This document shows positions 50,994 through 59,526 of a stretch of 64,000 nucleotides of DNA, one piece after another; within the stretch, counting starts at the first letter, position 1; each line of letters begins with the position of its first letter. Source of the DNA: Shinella yambaruensis. GTDB taxonomy: Bacteria > Pseudomonadota > Alphaproteobacteria > Rhizobiales > Rhizobiaceae. The notes beneath the pieces were generated by a model, which had not been told where the DNA came from, ran no database searches, and saw only the letters and a program-made list of their open reading frames with translations. The position numbers and the translations under genes are program-made. The stretch covers positions 284,707 through 348,706 of the forward strand of contig NZ_JALJCK010000008.1 of NCBI RefSeq assembly GCF_022899355.1. Reading direction: 5' to 3'.

Positions 50994-51908
50994 ATGACCG
51001 AGAAATCCCCTGCCGACAATTTCCCCGCCGGCTACGAGCCCCCGAAGGTATGGACCTGGGAAAAGGGCAATGGCGGCGCCTTCGCCAATATCAACCGCCC
51101 CATTGCCGGCCCGACGCACGACAAGGACCTGCCGGTCGGCAAGCATCCCCTGCAGCTCTATTCGCTTGCCACGCCCAACGGCGTGAAGGTCACGATCATG
51201 CTGGAGGAGCTTCTGGCCGCGGGCCACGCGGGCGCCGAATACGATGCCTGGCCCATCCGCATCGGCGATGGCGACCAGTTCGGCTCCGGCTTCGTCGCGG
51301 TCAATCCGAATTCCAAGATCCCGGCGCTGATGGACCACGCGCCGGCGGGCGGCGGCGCGCCGGTGCGCGTCTTCGAATCCGCCTCCATCCTGCTCTATCT
51401 CGCCGAGAAGTTCGGCGCCTTCCTGCCGAGCGCGCTGCGCGCCCGCACGGAAACCTTCAACTGGCTGTTCTGGCAGATGGGCTCGGCGCCCTTCCTCGGC
51501 GGCGGCTTCGGCCATTTCTATGCCTATGCGCCGATGCGCATCCAATATGCCATCGACCGCTATGCGATGGAGGTGAAGCGCCAGCTCGACGTGCTCGACC
51601 GGCATCTGGCGGACAACCTGTTCATGGCCGGCGACGACTACACGATCGCCGACATGGCCATCTGGCCGTGGTACGGCAACCTCGCGCTCAACCAGGCCTA
51701 TGGCGATGCCGGCACCTTCCTCGATGTCCGGAGCTACGGCAACGTCCAGCGCTGGACGGCCGAGATCGCGGCCCGCCCGGCGGTCAGGCGCGGCCGCATG
51801 GTGAACCGGTTGAGCGGCGATCCGTCCGAGCAGCTGCACGAACGCCACGACGCCGCCGACTTCGACACGAAGACGCAGGACAAGCTGGAGGCGAACGGGA
51901 CCGCATAG
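50994..51908 (+). CDS. yghU: Glutathione S-transferase family protein, YghU type
   Basis: A 304-residue protein matching the YghU/YfcG-like nu class. It has a long N-terminal extension (PPKVWTWEKGNGGAFANINRPIAGPTHDKDLPVGKHPLQLYSLATPNGVKVTIMLEELL), the thioredoxin-like part with IRIGDGDQFGSGFVAVNPNSKIPALMD and FESASILLYLAEKF, then the all-helical domain with MGSAPFLGGGFGHFYAYAP and DYTIADMAIWPWYG. YghU has disulfide-bond reductase and organic peroxidase activity with glutathione. It stands alone, 5 bases from the convergent MFS gene. Confidence 0.93.
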   Translation: MTEKSPADNFPAGYEPPKVWTWEKGNGGAFANINRPIAGPTHDKDLPVGKHPLQLYSLATPNGVKVTIMLEELLAAGHAGAEYDAWPIRIGDGDQFGSGFVAVNPNSKIPALMDHAPAGGGAPVRVFESASILLYLAEKFGAFLPSALRARTETFNWLFWQMGSAPFLGGGFGHFYAYAPMRIQYAIDRYAMEVKRQLDVLDRHLADNLFMAGDDYTIADMAIWPWYGNLALNQAYGDAGTFLDVRSYGNVQRWTAEIAARPAVRRGRMVNRLSGDPSEQLHERHDAADFDTKTQDKLEANGTA

Positions 51909-51913
51909 AGCGA

Positions 51914-53080
51914 TCAGGCCCGCCGTCGCCGCGCCATCAAGAGGAGGGCCAGCACGGCGCACAGGAGGCCGAGCGCGGCCGGCAGGCCCTGGTGGCCGAT
52001 CAGCTGCATGGCGAGGCCCGTCGCGGGCGAGCCGGTCATGCCGCCGATGCCCCAGACGAGGGCGAAGGCGGCATTGCCGGCGATCAGCGCCTGGCCGGTG
52101 AAGCGCTCGCCAAGCTGGATCAGCGCCATGGTGTAGATGCCGAACGAGACCCCGCCCCAGACGAAGAGCAGCGGCCAGACGGGCCAGGCGGCAAAGGCCT
52201 GCGGCAAAAGCAGGCAGAAGAAAAGCGCGGCAAGCGCACAGGCCAGCATGGTGCGCGCCGCCCCGCAGCGCTCGGCGATGCGCCCGAGCACGACCTGCAG
52301 CACGGCGTTGCCGGCGATGAACACGGTGATGAGCGCGGCGATGCGGGCCTCGCCGCTGCCGAGCGCCGCGCCATAGACCGCAAAGAGCGACACGAAGGTC
52401 TGCTCGAAGGCCGCCGCGGTGAAGACCGCGAAGAGGAGGAGCGGCGCGCGCGAGAAAATGCCGCCGACCGATGCCGTTTCGCCTTCCCGCGGCAGGTCCG
52501 GCAGGCGCCGGGCGACGGCGAAAACGATCAGGCTGCAGAGGACGAAGGCGGTGATGCCGACGAGGAACGGCGCCCAGCCCGCCGTGCCCACAAGGCCGAG
52601 CGACAGCGGGCCGATGGCGAAGCCGCCCGAGACGACCGAGGAATAGAGGCCGAGGATGCGGCCGCGGCGCGGGGCGGGCGTGAGCGCGATCAGCCAGGTC
52701 TCGCTGATCACATAGAGCGGATTGGCGAAGACGCCGAGGAGAAGACGCAGCGGCATCCAGGCCCGCACGTCCTGCACGAGCCCGATGGCCGCAAGCGTGA
52801 GCGCGGCGAGGAGCGCACACAGGACCGCCAGCCGCGCCGCGCCGACGCGCCGCGCGAGCGCCGGAATGAGCGGCGCCGAGACGATGAAGCCGAGCGGCGT
52901 CATGGCGGCCGACAGGCCGATGAGGCCGGGCGTCGTGCCCTGCCGTTCCAGGATGAAGCTGAGCAGCGGATAGGTCAGCCCCTGCGCCAGGGCGAAGACC
53001 GAGACGGTCGCGATGATGCCGGCCATCGCGGCCCACGGAATGCCGCGCTCCTCACCTGCTGTCGTGCTTTCGGCCGTCAT
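51914..53080 (-). CDS. MFS transporter
   Basis: A 388-residue membrane protein with twelve hydrophobic segments. It starts with AMAGIIATVSVFALAQGLTYPLLSFILERQG, and the loop between helices 2 and 3 contains LARRVGAARLAVL. FVWGGVSFGIYTMALIQLGERFTGQALIAGNAAFALVWGIGGMTGSPATGLAMQ, in the second half, is typical of the YcaD/UMF-type subgroup. A basic C-terminus (ARRRRA) follows. The substrate is unknown, and neither flanking gene suggests a pathway. Confidence 0.9.
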   Translation of the reverse strand: MTAESTTAGEERGIPWAAMAGIIATVSVFALAQGLTYPLLSFILERQGTTPGLIGLSAAMTPLGFIVSAPLIPALARRVGAARLAVLCALLAALTLAAIGLVQDVRAWMPLRLLLGVFANPLYVISETWLIALTPAPRRGRILGLYSSVVSGGFAIGPLSLGLVGTAGWAPFLVGITAFVLCSLIVFAVARRLPDLPREGETASVGGIFSRAPLLLFAVFTAAAFEQTFVSLFAVYGAALGSGEARIAALITVFIAGNAVLQVVLGRIAERCGAARTMLACALAALFFCLLLPQAFAAWPVWPLLFVWGGVSFGIYTMALIQLGERFTGQALIAGNAAFALVWGIGGMTGSPATGLAMQLIGHQGLPAALGLLCAVLALLLMARRRRA

Positions 53081-53103
53081 GCAAACCTCGACATGGTCCC
53101 GTC

Positions 53104-53307
53104 TTATACCTGCCAGAACGGCTTGGCGATCTCCGCGGCGACCTCGTCGCGCGTGAGACCGATATCGTCGATCAGGTGCGGGGTCTCCGCCGCCTTGCGC
53201 GCGAGGTCCCAGCGAAAGCGCAGGCGGGCGTCCCAGGCGGCCAGAAGCGCGCCGAGGTTTGCAAGGCCGGGCGGGGCGGGCAGTCTTGCCGTGCGAATGT
53301 GGGTCAT
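53104..53307 (-). CDS. DUF1127 small protein
   Basis: A 67-residue protein. GGAGG lies 6 bases before the ATG at 53307. The C-terminal half has the DUF1127 pattern: WDLARKAAETPHLIDDIGLTRDEVAAEIAKPFW. The family is common in Alphaproteobacteria; some members affect RNA turnover, phosphate or amino acid responses through small arginine-rich helices. It is divergent from the winged-helix/TPR regulator, and the intervening 123 bases hold an 11-base direct repeat array. Confidence 0.87.
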   Translation of the reverse strand: MTHIRTARLPAPPGLANLGALLAAWDARLRFRWDLARKAAETPHLIDDIGLTRDEVAAEIAKPFWQV

Positions 53308-53383
53308 GGCAACCTCCATCGGATTTTCGGGGAAAACCCGGTCCTGAAGGCTGGATTGTGCGGGAGGCGGACGGGAACCGTCC

Positions 53384-53427
53384 TTAAACCTTCCCAAAAA
53401 GTTCTCAAAAACTTCCAAAACCGGTTA
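53384..53427. promoter_or_regulatory. Array of 11-base direct repeats before the winged-helix/TPR gene
   Basis: Consecutive 11-base units TTAAACCTTCC (53384), CAAAAAGTTCT (53395) and CAAAAACTTCC (53406), then a partial AAAACCGGTTA (53417), form a head-to-tail array that ends 3 bases before the regulator start at 53431. OmpR/PhoB-type winged helices bind such 11-base tandem repeats, so this is likely the regulator's own binding array, also able to affect the divergent DUF1127 gene. Confidence 0.6.
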
Positions 53428-53430
53428 TAG

Positions 53431-54945
53431 ATGCGCCCTATGCAGGGATCGCGCTTTGCCTTTGGTCCGTTCGTGCTTGATTCCGGTGCGGGAACGCTTC
53501 TTCGGAACGACGACCCCGTTGCCGTCGGCCATCGCGGGCTGAAGCTGCTTGCCGCGCTCGTCGGGCGGCCCGGCGAAATCCTCGGCAAGGCCGAGCTGAT
53601 GGATGCGGCCTGGCCCGGCACGGCCGTCGAGGAGGGCAACCTCACCGTCCAGATCGCCCAGCTGCGCAAGCTGCTCGGCCCGGCCGAAGGCGGCGGCGAA
53701 TGGATCTCGACGGTGCCGCGCGTCGGTTATCGCTTCACCGGGGCCATCGCGCCGCATCGGGTGGATCGCATGCCCCGTCCGCTGCCCGACAGGCCGTCGA
53801 TCGCCGTGCTGCCCTTCGTCAATGTCAGCAGCGATCCGCAGCAGGAGAGCTTTTCCGACGGGCTGACGGAAGATCTCATCACGGACCTTTCCCGCATGCC
53901 CGGCCTCTTCGTCATCGCCCGCAACTCGGTCTTCGCCTACAAGGGCCGGGCGGCGGATGTGCGCGCCATCGCCGAGGACCTCGGCGTGCGCTACCTGCTG
54001 CAGGGCAGCGCGCGGCATGCCGGCGGGCGCGTGCGCATCAACGCGCAGCTGGTCGATGCACGGAACGGCGACCACCTGTGGGCCGAGCGTTTCGACCGCA
54101 GCCTGGACGACATCTTCGCCGTGCAGGACGAGGTCGCCGGCAAGATCGTCGAGGCGCTGCTCGGGCGCCTGCGCGCCCCGCCGCCGCGCAACCGGCCGAA
54201 CAACCTCGAAGCCTACGACCTGTGCGTGCGGGCGCGCAAGCTGATCGACGATTCGCCGCAGACGGCGCGCGAGGCGCACCTGATGCTGACGCGCGCCGTC
54301 GCGCTCGACCCTCACTATGCCGAGGCCTATCGCTGGCTCGCCATGAACCACTGGATGGGCTGGGTGCACTGGGGCGAGCCGGAGGAGCCGGCCCGCCGCC
54401 TTGCCCTTGCCCTTGCGGAAAAGGCCGTCGCGATCGATCCCAACGACGCGGGCTGCCGCTGGGTGCTGGCAAACCTGCTCGCCTACGAGCGCCGCTTCGA
54501 CGAGGCGGATGCGGAATTCGCAAGAGCCATCGCGCTCGATCCGAACGAGGCCGACACCTTCGCCACCCTCTCCGACATCTTCGTCCTCGCCGGGCGCATC
54601 GAGGAGGGGCTGGAGCAGATCCGCAAGGCGTTCCGGCTCAATCCCTATCCGGCGAGCTGGTACTATCTGACGCTCGGCCAGGCGCAATATGCCGCCGGCG
54701 CCTATGAAGCCGCCGTCGAGACGCTGACCCGGGACGAGACCTATCGCACGGGCTCGCGCCGTTTCCTGGCGGCAAGCCTTGCCCAGCTCGGCCGGCTCGA
54801 CGAGGCGCGGGCGGAGGTCGAACTGTTCCTGGTCGCGAACCCGCATTTTTCGACCAGCCAATGGGCCGAGACGGAGCCGTTCCGCGATGCTGCGACGCGG
54901 GCGCATTTCGTCGAGGGCTACCGCAAGGCCGGCCTTCCGGCATGA
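53431..54945 (+). CDS. Winged-helix (OmpR-type) / TolB-like / TPR regulator
   Basis: A 504-residue protein with three parts. Residues 1-105 are an OmpR/CadC-type winged helix (FAFGPFVLDSGAGTLLRND, GHRGLKLLAALVGRPGEILGKAELMDAAWPGTAVEEGNLTVQIAQLRKLLG, VPRVGYRFTG). Residues 120-240 are the TolB-amino-terminal-like domain common in adenylate-cyclase-associated proteins (PSIAVLPFVNVSSDPQQESFSDGLTEDLITDLSRM, YLLQGSARHAGGRVRINAQLVDARNGDHLWAERFDR). The rest is TPR repeats (AVALDPHYAEAYRWLA, AVAIDPNDAGCRWVLANLLAY, AIALDPNEADTFATL). There is no cyclase domain or transmembrane helix, so it is a soluble transcription regulator with an unknown signal. A start at 53440 is also possible; no clear ribosome site is seen for either. 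Confidence 0.85.
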   Translation: MRPMQGSRFAFGPFVLDSGAGTLLRNDDPVAVGHRGLKLLAALVGRPGEILGKAELMDAAWPGTAVEEGNLTVQIAQLRKLLGPAEGGGEWISTVPRVGYRFTGAIAPHRVDRMPRPLPDRPSIAVLPFVNVSSDPQQESFSDGLTEDLITDLSRMPGLFVIARNSVFAYKGRAADVRAIAEDLGVRYLLQGSARHAGGRVRINAQLVDARNGDHLWAERFDRSLDDIFAVQDEVAGKIVEALLGRLRAPPPRNRPNNLEAYDLCVRARKLIDDSPQTAREAHLMLTRAVALDPHYAEAYRWLAMNHWMGWVHWGEPEEPARRLALALAEKAVAIDPNDAGCRWVLANLLAYERRFDEADAEFARAIALDPNEADTFATLSDIFVLAGRIEEGLEQIRKAFRLNPYPASWYYLTLGQAQYAAGAYEAAVETLTRDETYRTGSRRFLAASLAQLGRLDEARAEVELFLVANPHFSTSQWAETEPFRDAATRAHFVEGYRKAGLPA

Positions 54946-55015
54946 GGCCGGGCGGCGGGGAAGACGAGATCAGGGCAGGGCGCGCCGCGTCCCGGCCCGC
55001 AACAGGGAGGAAACC

Positions 55016-55912
55016 ATGGCCGATGCAAGGATGATGGCGCAGATGACCGGCAAGGAGGGCTTTATCGCCGCCCTCGACCAGAGCGGAGGATCGACGCCCG
55101 GCGCCCTCCGGCTCTACGGCATCGCCGAGACCGACTATGACGGCGAGGAGGCGATGTTCCGCCTGATGCACGAGATGCGCGTGCGCATCATGACGGCGCC
55201 CGCCTTCACCGGCGAAAAGGTGATCGGCGCCATCCTGTTCGAGAAGACCATGGACGGCGAGGCCGGCGGCAGGCCGGTGCCGTCCTATCTGTGGGAGGAG
55301 CGCGGCGTCGTGCCCTTCCTCAAGGTGGACAAGGGCCTTGCCGCCGAGGAGGACGGCGCGCAGGTGATGAAGCCGATGCCCGATCTCGACGCCCTGCTTG
55401 CCCGCGCGGTGAAGAAGGGCATCTTCGGCACCAAGATGCGCTCGGTCATCGCCCATGCCGACAGGGCCGGCATCGCCGCCGTGGTGAAGCAGCAGTTCAC
55501 GGTCGGCCGGCAGATCCTCGGCCACGGCCTCGTGCCGATCATCGAGCCGGAAGTCTCGATCAAGAGCCCGAGCAAGGAGGAGGCCGAGACGATCCTGCGC
55601 GACGAGATCGCCCGGGAGCTCGATGCACTGCCGGCGGGCGAGAAGGTGATGCTCAAGCTCACCATCCCGACGGTCGCGGATTTCTACAGGCCGCTCGTCG
55701 ACCACAAGGCGGTCATCCGCGTCGTCGCCCTTTCGGGCGGATACAGCCGGGCGGATGCCTGCGAGAAGCTCAGCCGCAACCACGGCATGATCGCCAGTTT
55801 CTCGCGCGCCCTCACCGAGGATCTGCGCGTGACGATGAACGATGCCGAGTTCAATGCCAGCCTCGGCAGGACGATCGACGAGATCTACACCGCCAGCGTG
55901 GTGAAGGTCTGA
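55016..55912 (+). CDS. Class I fructose-bisphosphate aldolase
   Basis: A 298-residue aldolase. The start at 55016 follows AGGGAGGAAACC and gives MADARMMAQMTGKEGFIAALDQSGGSTPGALRLYGI. It has GAILFEKTMDG, YLWEERGVVPFLKVDKGL, FGTKMRSVI, HGLVPIIEPEVSI and the Schiff-base lysine segment VMLKLTIPTV, then VVALSGGYSRADACEKLSRNHGMIASFSRAL. This is the bacterial class I enzyme that splits fructose 1,6-bisphosphate in glycolysis/gluconeogenesis. It stands between unrelated genes and has a stem-loop behind it. Confidence 0.93.
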   Translation: MADARMMAQMTGKEGFIAALDQSGGSTPGALRLYGIAETDYDGEEAMFRLMHEMRVRIMTAPAFTGEKVIGAILFEKTMDGEAGGRPVPSYLWEERGVVPFLKVDKGLAAEEDGAQVMKPMPDLDALLARAVKKGIFGTKMRSVIAHADRAGIAAVVKQQFTVGRQILGHGLVPIIEPEVSIKSPSKEEAETILRDEIARELDALPAGEKVMLKLTIPTVADFYRPLVDHKAVIRVVALSGGYSRADACEKLSRNHGMIASFSRALTEDLRVTMNDAEFNASLGRTIDEIYTASVVKV

Positions 55913-55973
55913 CGGCAGGGCCGTGGCCGCGCCGGTGCGGGCGCGGCGCTTGCCCTGAAACAGCATGAAACGC

Positions 55974-56008
55974 ACGCCGCGAACGGGGCGCCGCCTCGTT
56001 CGCGGCGT
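55974..56008 (+). terminator. Stem-loop after the aldolase gene
   Basis: ACGCCGCGAACG (55974-55985) pairs perfectly with CGTTCGCGGCGT (55997-56008) around an 11-base loop, 61 bases after the stop codon and 25 bases before the next start. There is no T-run, so it may instead be a 5' leader structure of the NADH dehydrogenase mRNA. Confidence 0.5.
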
Positions 56009-56033
56009 CTGCGTGTGGAAGAGGACAAGCGGG

Positions 56034-57326
56034 ATGACGAACATGCAGGATGTGCCTTCCTCCAACACCCACCACCTCGTCGTCGTCGGTGCGGGCTTTG
56101 CCGGCCTCGCGCTGGTCAAGGCGCTGCGGTTTCCGGGGCTGCGCATCACGATCGTCGACCAGCGCAACCACCACCTCTTCCAGCCGCTGCTCTACCAGGT
56201 GGCGACGACGATCCTGCCCACCTCGGACGTCGCCTGGCCGATCCGCAACCTCTTCAAGACGCGCGCGGACGTGACGACGATCCTCGGCGAGGTGGTCGGC
56301 ATCGACGAGGCGGCACGGCTCGTCCGCCTCAAGGAGGGCGCGCCGCTTGCCTACGACACGCTGGTGCTTGCCACCGGCGCCCGGCATTCCTATTTCGGCC
56401 ATGACGAATGGGAGGGCGCGGCACCGGGCCTGAAGTCGCTCGAGGACGCGACGACGATCCGCCGCCGCGTGCTCCTCGCCTTCGAGAAGGCCGAGGTCTC
56501 CGGGAGCGCCGAGGAGCGCGCGGCGCTGTTGACCTTCGTGGTGATCGGCGCCGGGCCGACCGGAGTCGAGCTTGCCGGCATCATCGCCGAACTGGCGCAG
56601 CACATCCTGCCGAAGGAATTCCGCACCATCGATACGCGCACCGCCCGCGTGATCCTGGTCGAGGCGGGGCCGCGCGTCCTGCCGGCCTTTCCCGAGAGCT
56701 TGTCGGCCTATGCGCAGGCGGCGCTCACCCGGCTCGGCGTCAGCGTGCAGACGGGCGAGGCGGTGACGAACATCACGGACGAGGGCGTGCGCATCGGCGA
56801 AAACGAGATCGCCGCCCGCACGGTCATCTGGGCGGCGGGCGTGAAGGCGTCTCCCGCCGCGGCCTGGCTCGGTGCCGAGGCCGACCGGGCGGGGCGCGTG
56901 CGGGTCGGGCCGGATCTCAGCGTGCCCGGCCATCCCGAAATCTTCGTCATCGGCGACACGGCGAGCGTGCTCAACGAGGACGGCACGCCGGTGCCGGGCA
57001 TCGCGCCGGCGGCCAAGCAGCAGGGGCGCTTCGTGGCCGGGCTGCTGCGCGCGCGCCTCTCCGGAAAACCGCCGCCGGCGCGCTTCCGCTACCGCCATTC
57101 CGGCAATCTCGCGACGATCGGCAGGAGCGCGGCGGTGGTGGATTTCGGCCGCATCCAGCTGAAGGGCGCGCTGGCCTGGTGGTTCTGGGGCATCGCCCAT
57201 ATCTTCTTCCTGATCGGCACCCGCAGCCGCATCGCCGTGGCGCTGAGCTGGCTGTGGTCCTATGCCACCGGCCGCAACAGCGCCCGCCTGATCACCCAGC
57301 GCGACATTCACCGGAACGAGCGGTAG
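56034..57326 (+). CDS. Type II NADH:quinone oxidoreductase (NDH-2 family)
   Basis: A 430-residue flavoprotein. It has the FAD motif VVVGAGFAGLALVKALR, FQPLLYQVATTILPTSDVAWPIR, the second (NADH) motif FVVIGAGPTGVELAGIIAEL, VIWAAGVKASPAAAWLG, FVIGDTASV and APAAKQQGRFVAGLL. The C-terminal segment AWWFWGIAHIFFLIGTRSRIAVALSWLWSYA is a membrane-association region typical of NDH-2. It oxidises NADH and reduces quinone without proton pumping. The start at 56034 follows GCGGG. It probably forms its own unit, closed by the hairpin at 57358. Confidence 0.9.
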   Translation: MTNMQDVPSSNTHHLVVVGAGFAGLALVKALRFPGLRITIVDQRNHHLFQPLLYQVATTILPTSDVAWPIRNLFKTRADVTTILGEVVGIDEAARLVRLKEGAPLAYDTLVLATGARHSYFGHDEWEGAAPGLKSLEDATTIRRRVLLAFEKAEVSGSAEERAALLTFVVIGAGPTGVELAGIIAELAQHILPKEFRTIDTRTARVILVEAGPRVLPAFPESLSAYAQAALTRLGVSVQTGEAVTNITDEGVRIGENEIAARTVIWAAGVKASPAAAWLGAEADRAGRVRVGPDLSVPGHPEIFVIGDTASVLNEDGTPVPGIAPAAKQQGRFVAGLLRARLSGKPPPARFRYRHSGNLATIGRSAAVVDFGRIQLKGALAWWFWGIAHIFFLIGTRSRIAVALSWLWSYATGRNSARLITQRDIHRNER

Positions 57327-57357
57327 CAAGGCCGCCGGCGCCCCTGCATGCCCGGTC

Positions 57358-57380
57358 GCGGCTCCGCGTTTCGGAGCCGC
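57358..57380 (+). terminator. Rho-independent-like terminator after the NDH-2 gene
   Basis: GCGGCTCCG (57358-57366) pairs perfectly with CGGAGCCGC (57372-57380) around a 5-base loop, 31 bases after the stop codon. A TTGTTTTTC run follows 13 bases later. It separates this gene from the RpiR operon. Confidence 0.55.
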
Positions 57381-57453
57381 TGGTTCCCGTGCCTTGTTTT
57401 TCCTGCCGAATTGCCTGTCGCGGCCCTGCCCGGGGCGCGGCCTTGCAGAGCCT

Positions 57454-57528
57454 TGCAAGGAATCTTGCGGTGGCCGTCTTGACTGCAAGGTGCTTTGCCA
57501 ACACCATCGGCGCTGCAAACAACCTTGT
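57454..57528. promoter_or_regulatory. Three RpiR operator-like repeats spaced exactly 30 bases
   Basis: TGCAAGGAATCTTGC (57454-57468), TGCAAGGTGCTTTGC (57484-57498) and TGCAAACAACCTTGT (57514-57528) share the pattern GCAAG-N4-CTTGC, the first as a perfect dyad. Their starts are 30 bases apart, close to three helical turns. A TTGACT -35-like element (57479-57484) lies between the first and second. The array ends 8 bases before the rpiR-type start, so it is a likely cooperative autoregulatory operator for the whole operon. Confidence 0.7.
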
Positions 57529-57536
57529 CGAGCGCC

Positions 57537-58373
57537 ATGACCCTTCTCGATCGCATAAAGGCCAAGTCCAGGAAGCTGACGGAGGCGGACCAGAAGCTGA
57601 TCGCCGCCATGCTGGAGAACCGCGCGGAGGCGGCGTTCCTGTCCGGCCCGCAGCTGTCCCGGCGCGCCAGCGTGCATGAGGCGACGGCGACGCGGCTGGC
57701 GCAGAAGCTCGGCTACAAGGGCTTTCCGGACCTGCGGGCCGAACTGCAGCGCGAGGTGCTGCTCGACCAGGACGCGGCCAACCGCATGCGCCGCTCGGTC
57801 GCCAAGGTCGAGCACGGCGACTACCTTTCCGACCTCATCACGGCCGAGATCGCCGCGCTGGAGACGCTGGCCCGCGCCGTGCCGCAGGCCGATGTCGACC
57901 GTGCCGCCGACATGATCTTCGAGGCGCGCCGCGTCTTCGTCTTCGGCCAGGGCCATGCCCAGTCCGTCGCCGGCTTCCTGCAGCGCCGGCTCGACCGGTT
58001 CGGCATGACGACCATCGCGCTGACGGGCCGCGGCCGCGACATTGCCGAACGGCTGGTCGGCATGGAGGCGGGCGACCTCGTCGTCGCGCTCGCCTTCCGC
58101 AAGCAGCCGCAAAGCTACGGGCCGCTGGTGCGCCATGCCGCGCGGGTCGGCGCGCGCACCATCCTCGTCTCGGATCTTGCCGGGCCGCTGATGGAGCCCG
58201 CCGCCGATCTGATGCTCGCCGCCCCGCGCGGGCGCTCGGGAAGCGAATTCCAGACCCCGACGATCCCCTTCGCCATCGTCAACGGCATCGTGCTGACGAT
58301 CGCCGGACGGCATGAGCGGGAGGTCATCGGGCGATTGGAGAAACTGTCGGAGCTGTTCAACGACTTCGACTGA
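57537..58373 (+). CDS. MurR/RpiR family transcriptional regulator (SIS domain)
   Basis: A 278-residue regulator. The ATG at 57537 gives MTLLDRIKAKSRKLTEADQKLIAAMLEN; a TTG 42 bases upstream is less likely because it lies in the operator array. The N-terminal RpiR helix-turn-helix includes LSRRASVHEATATRLAQKLGYKGFPDLRAELQ. The SIS domain has RRVFVFGQGHAQSVAGFLQRRLDRFGM, GDLVVALAFRKQPQSYGPLVRHAARVGARTILVSD and ends with the NGIVLTIAG segment. SIS domains bind phosphosugars, which fits control of the downstream transporter and phosphatase genes. It lies 24 bases before the binding-protein gene and is probably cotranscribed with it. Confidence 0.93.
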   Translation: MTLLDRIKAKSRKLTEADQKLIAAMLENRAEAAFLSGPQLSRRASVHEATATRLAQKLGYKGFPDLRAELQREVLLDQDAANRMRRSVAKVEHGDYLSDLITAEIAALETLARAVPQADVDRAADMIFEARRVFVFGQGHAQSVAGFLQRRLDRFGMTTIALTGRGRDIAERLVGMEAGDLVVALAFRKQPQSYGPLVRHAARVGARTILVSDLAGPLMEPAADLMLAAPRGRSGSEFQTPTIPFAIVNGIVLTIAGRHEREVIGRLEKLSELFNDFD

Positions 58374-58397
58374 CGTGAGAAAATGGAGGAGGAAACC

Positions 58398-59519
58398 ATG
58401 TTGAAATGCGTATACGCATCCGCCCTCGTGGCGTGTCTCGCCCTGCCGGGCATCGCGTTTTCCGAGGATCTCGACAGCCTGACGCCGGAGCAATTGCTGC
58501 CGCTCGCCCAGAAGGAGGGCAGCGTCACGGTGTTCTCGCTGTCGAGCCGCATCGCCAGGATCGAGGCGGCCTTCGAGGCGGCCTATCCGGGCATAGACCT
58601 GATCGGCGTCGACATGAGCTCGACCAAGCAGATCGCCCGCGTGGAGGCCGAGCAGCAGGCCGGCGTCCATGCCGTCGACGTGCTCTACATCGCCGATACG
58701 CCCGTCGTCTTCACGAAGCTTGTGGAGGCAAAGCGTGTCGTGAACTACGTGCCGCCGCGCGTGGCGGACGAGCTGGAGGACCGCTACAAGGCGCCGCTGC
58801 TCACCCAGCGCCTCTCCACCAAGGTGCTGATGTACAACGAGAAGGCCTTCCCGGACGGTTCGCCCGTGACCAATCTCTGGCAGCTCACCGAGCCGGAATG
58901 GCAGGGCCGGGTGCTGATGGTCGACCCGAGCCAGCGCGGCGAACTGCTCGACCTCTTGACGGAGATCGCGCTGCATCCCGACGAGATGGCGGCGGCCTAC
59001 AAGGCGCAGTACGGCAAGGACATCGAGGTCGAGGACGGCCTCGAGGGCGCCGGCGAGCAGTTCATCAAGGCACTGTTCGAAAACGACCTCATCCTTCTGC
59101 CCAACAGCGACGTGCTCAACAAGTCGATCGGCGACGTCAACGCCAAGAACCCGCCCGTCGGCTTCGGCACCTATTCGGACCGCCGCGACAACGAGAAGGA
59201 AGGCTGGGCGCTGCAGGTCGCCAACAATGTCGAGCCGGCCAACGGCATCCTCTTCCCGGCGGTGCTGACGATCGCCGACAAGGCGCCGCATCCGGCCGCC
59301 GCGCGCCTCCTGATCGACTTCATGTTCGGCGACGACACGCCGACCGGCGGGCCGGGCTTCGAGCCCTTCAACGTGCCGGGCGACTATGCGGTGCGCAAGG
59401 CGATCGCCGACCATCCCGATTCCGTCAAGCTCGGCGAGCTGAAGGCCTGGACGATCGATCCGGCGAAGACGGCGGCCGCGCGCGGCCGCATCGCCGACCT
59501 CATCATCACGCTTCAGTAA
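58398..59519 (+). CDS. Periplasmic binding protein, FbpA/AfuA-like
   Basis: A 373-residue SBP_bac type protein. A GGAGGAAACC site precedes the ATG at 58398. The signal peptide is MLKCVYASALVACLALPGIAFS, with cleavage near residue 22. Family features are EGSVTVFSLSSRIARIEAAFEAAYPGIDLIGVDMSSTKQIARVEAEQQAG, DVLYIADTPVVFTKLVEAKRVVNYVPP and LSTKVLMYNEKAFPDG, then a C-terminal APHPAAARLLIDFMFGDD. The paired tyrosines used for iron in FbpA are not evident, so the ligand is probably not ferric ion. AfuA-type relatives bind hexose phosphates, which would suit the RpiR regulator and phosphatase in this operon. This substrate is an inference. Confidence 0.88.
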   Translation: MLKCVYASALVACLALPGIAFSEDLDSLTPEQLLPLAQKEGSVTVFSLSSRIARIEAAFEAAYPGIDLIGVDMSSTKQIARVEAEQQAGVHAVDVLYIADTPVVFTKLVEAKRVVNYVPPRVADELEDRYKAPLLTQRLSTKVLMYNEKAFPDGSPVTNLWQLTEPEWQGRVLMVDPSQRGELLDLLTEIALHPDEMAAAYKAQYGKDIEVEDGLEGAGEQFIKALFENDLILLPNSDVLNKSIGDVNAKNPPVGFGTYSDRRDNEKEGWALQVANNVEPANGILFPAVLTIADKAPHPAAARLLIDFMFGDDTPTGGPGFEPFNVPGDYAVRKAIADHPDSVKLGELKAWTIDPAKTAAARGRIADLIITLQ

Positions 59520-59526
59520 CGGACCC

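Noticed and set aside
50592..53036. A very long leftward open frame continuous with lhgO that would make a protein of about 1200 residues
   Set aside because: The part beyond lhgO is antisense to yghU and out of frame with the MFS gene, is rich in Arg/Ala/Gly low-complexity sequence, and crosses a palindromic repeat. It is a high-GC shadow.
53431..54945. Adenylate cyclase annotation, often given to winged-helix/TolB-like/TPR proteins
   Set aside because: No cyclase catalytic domain is present; the protein is a winged helix, TolB-like domain and TPR repeats only.
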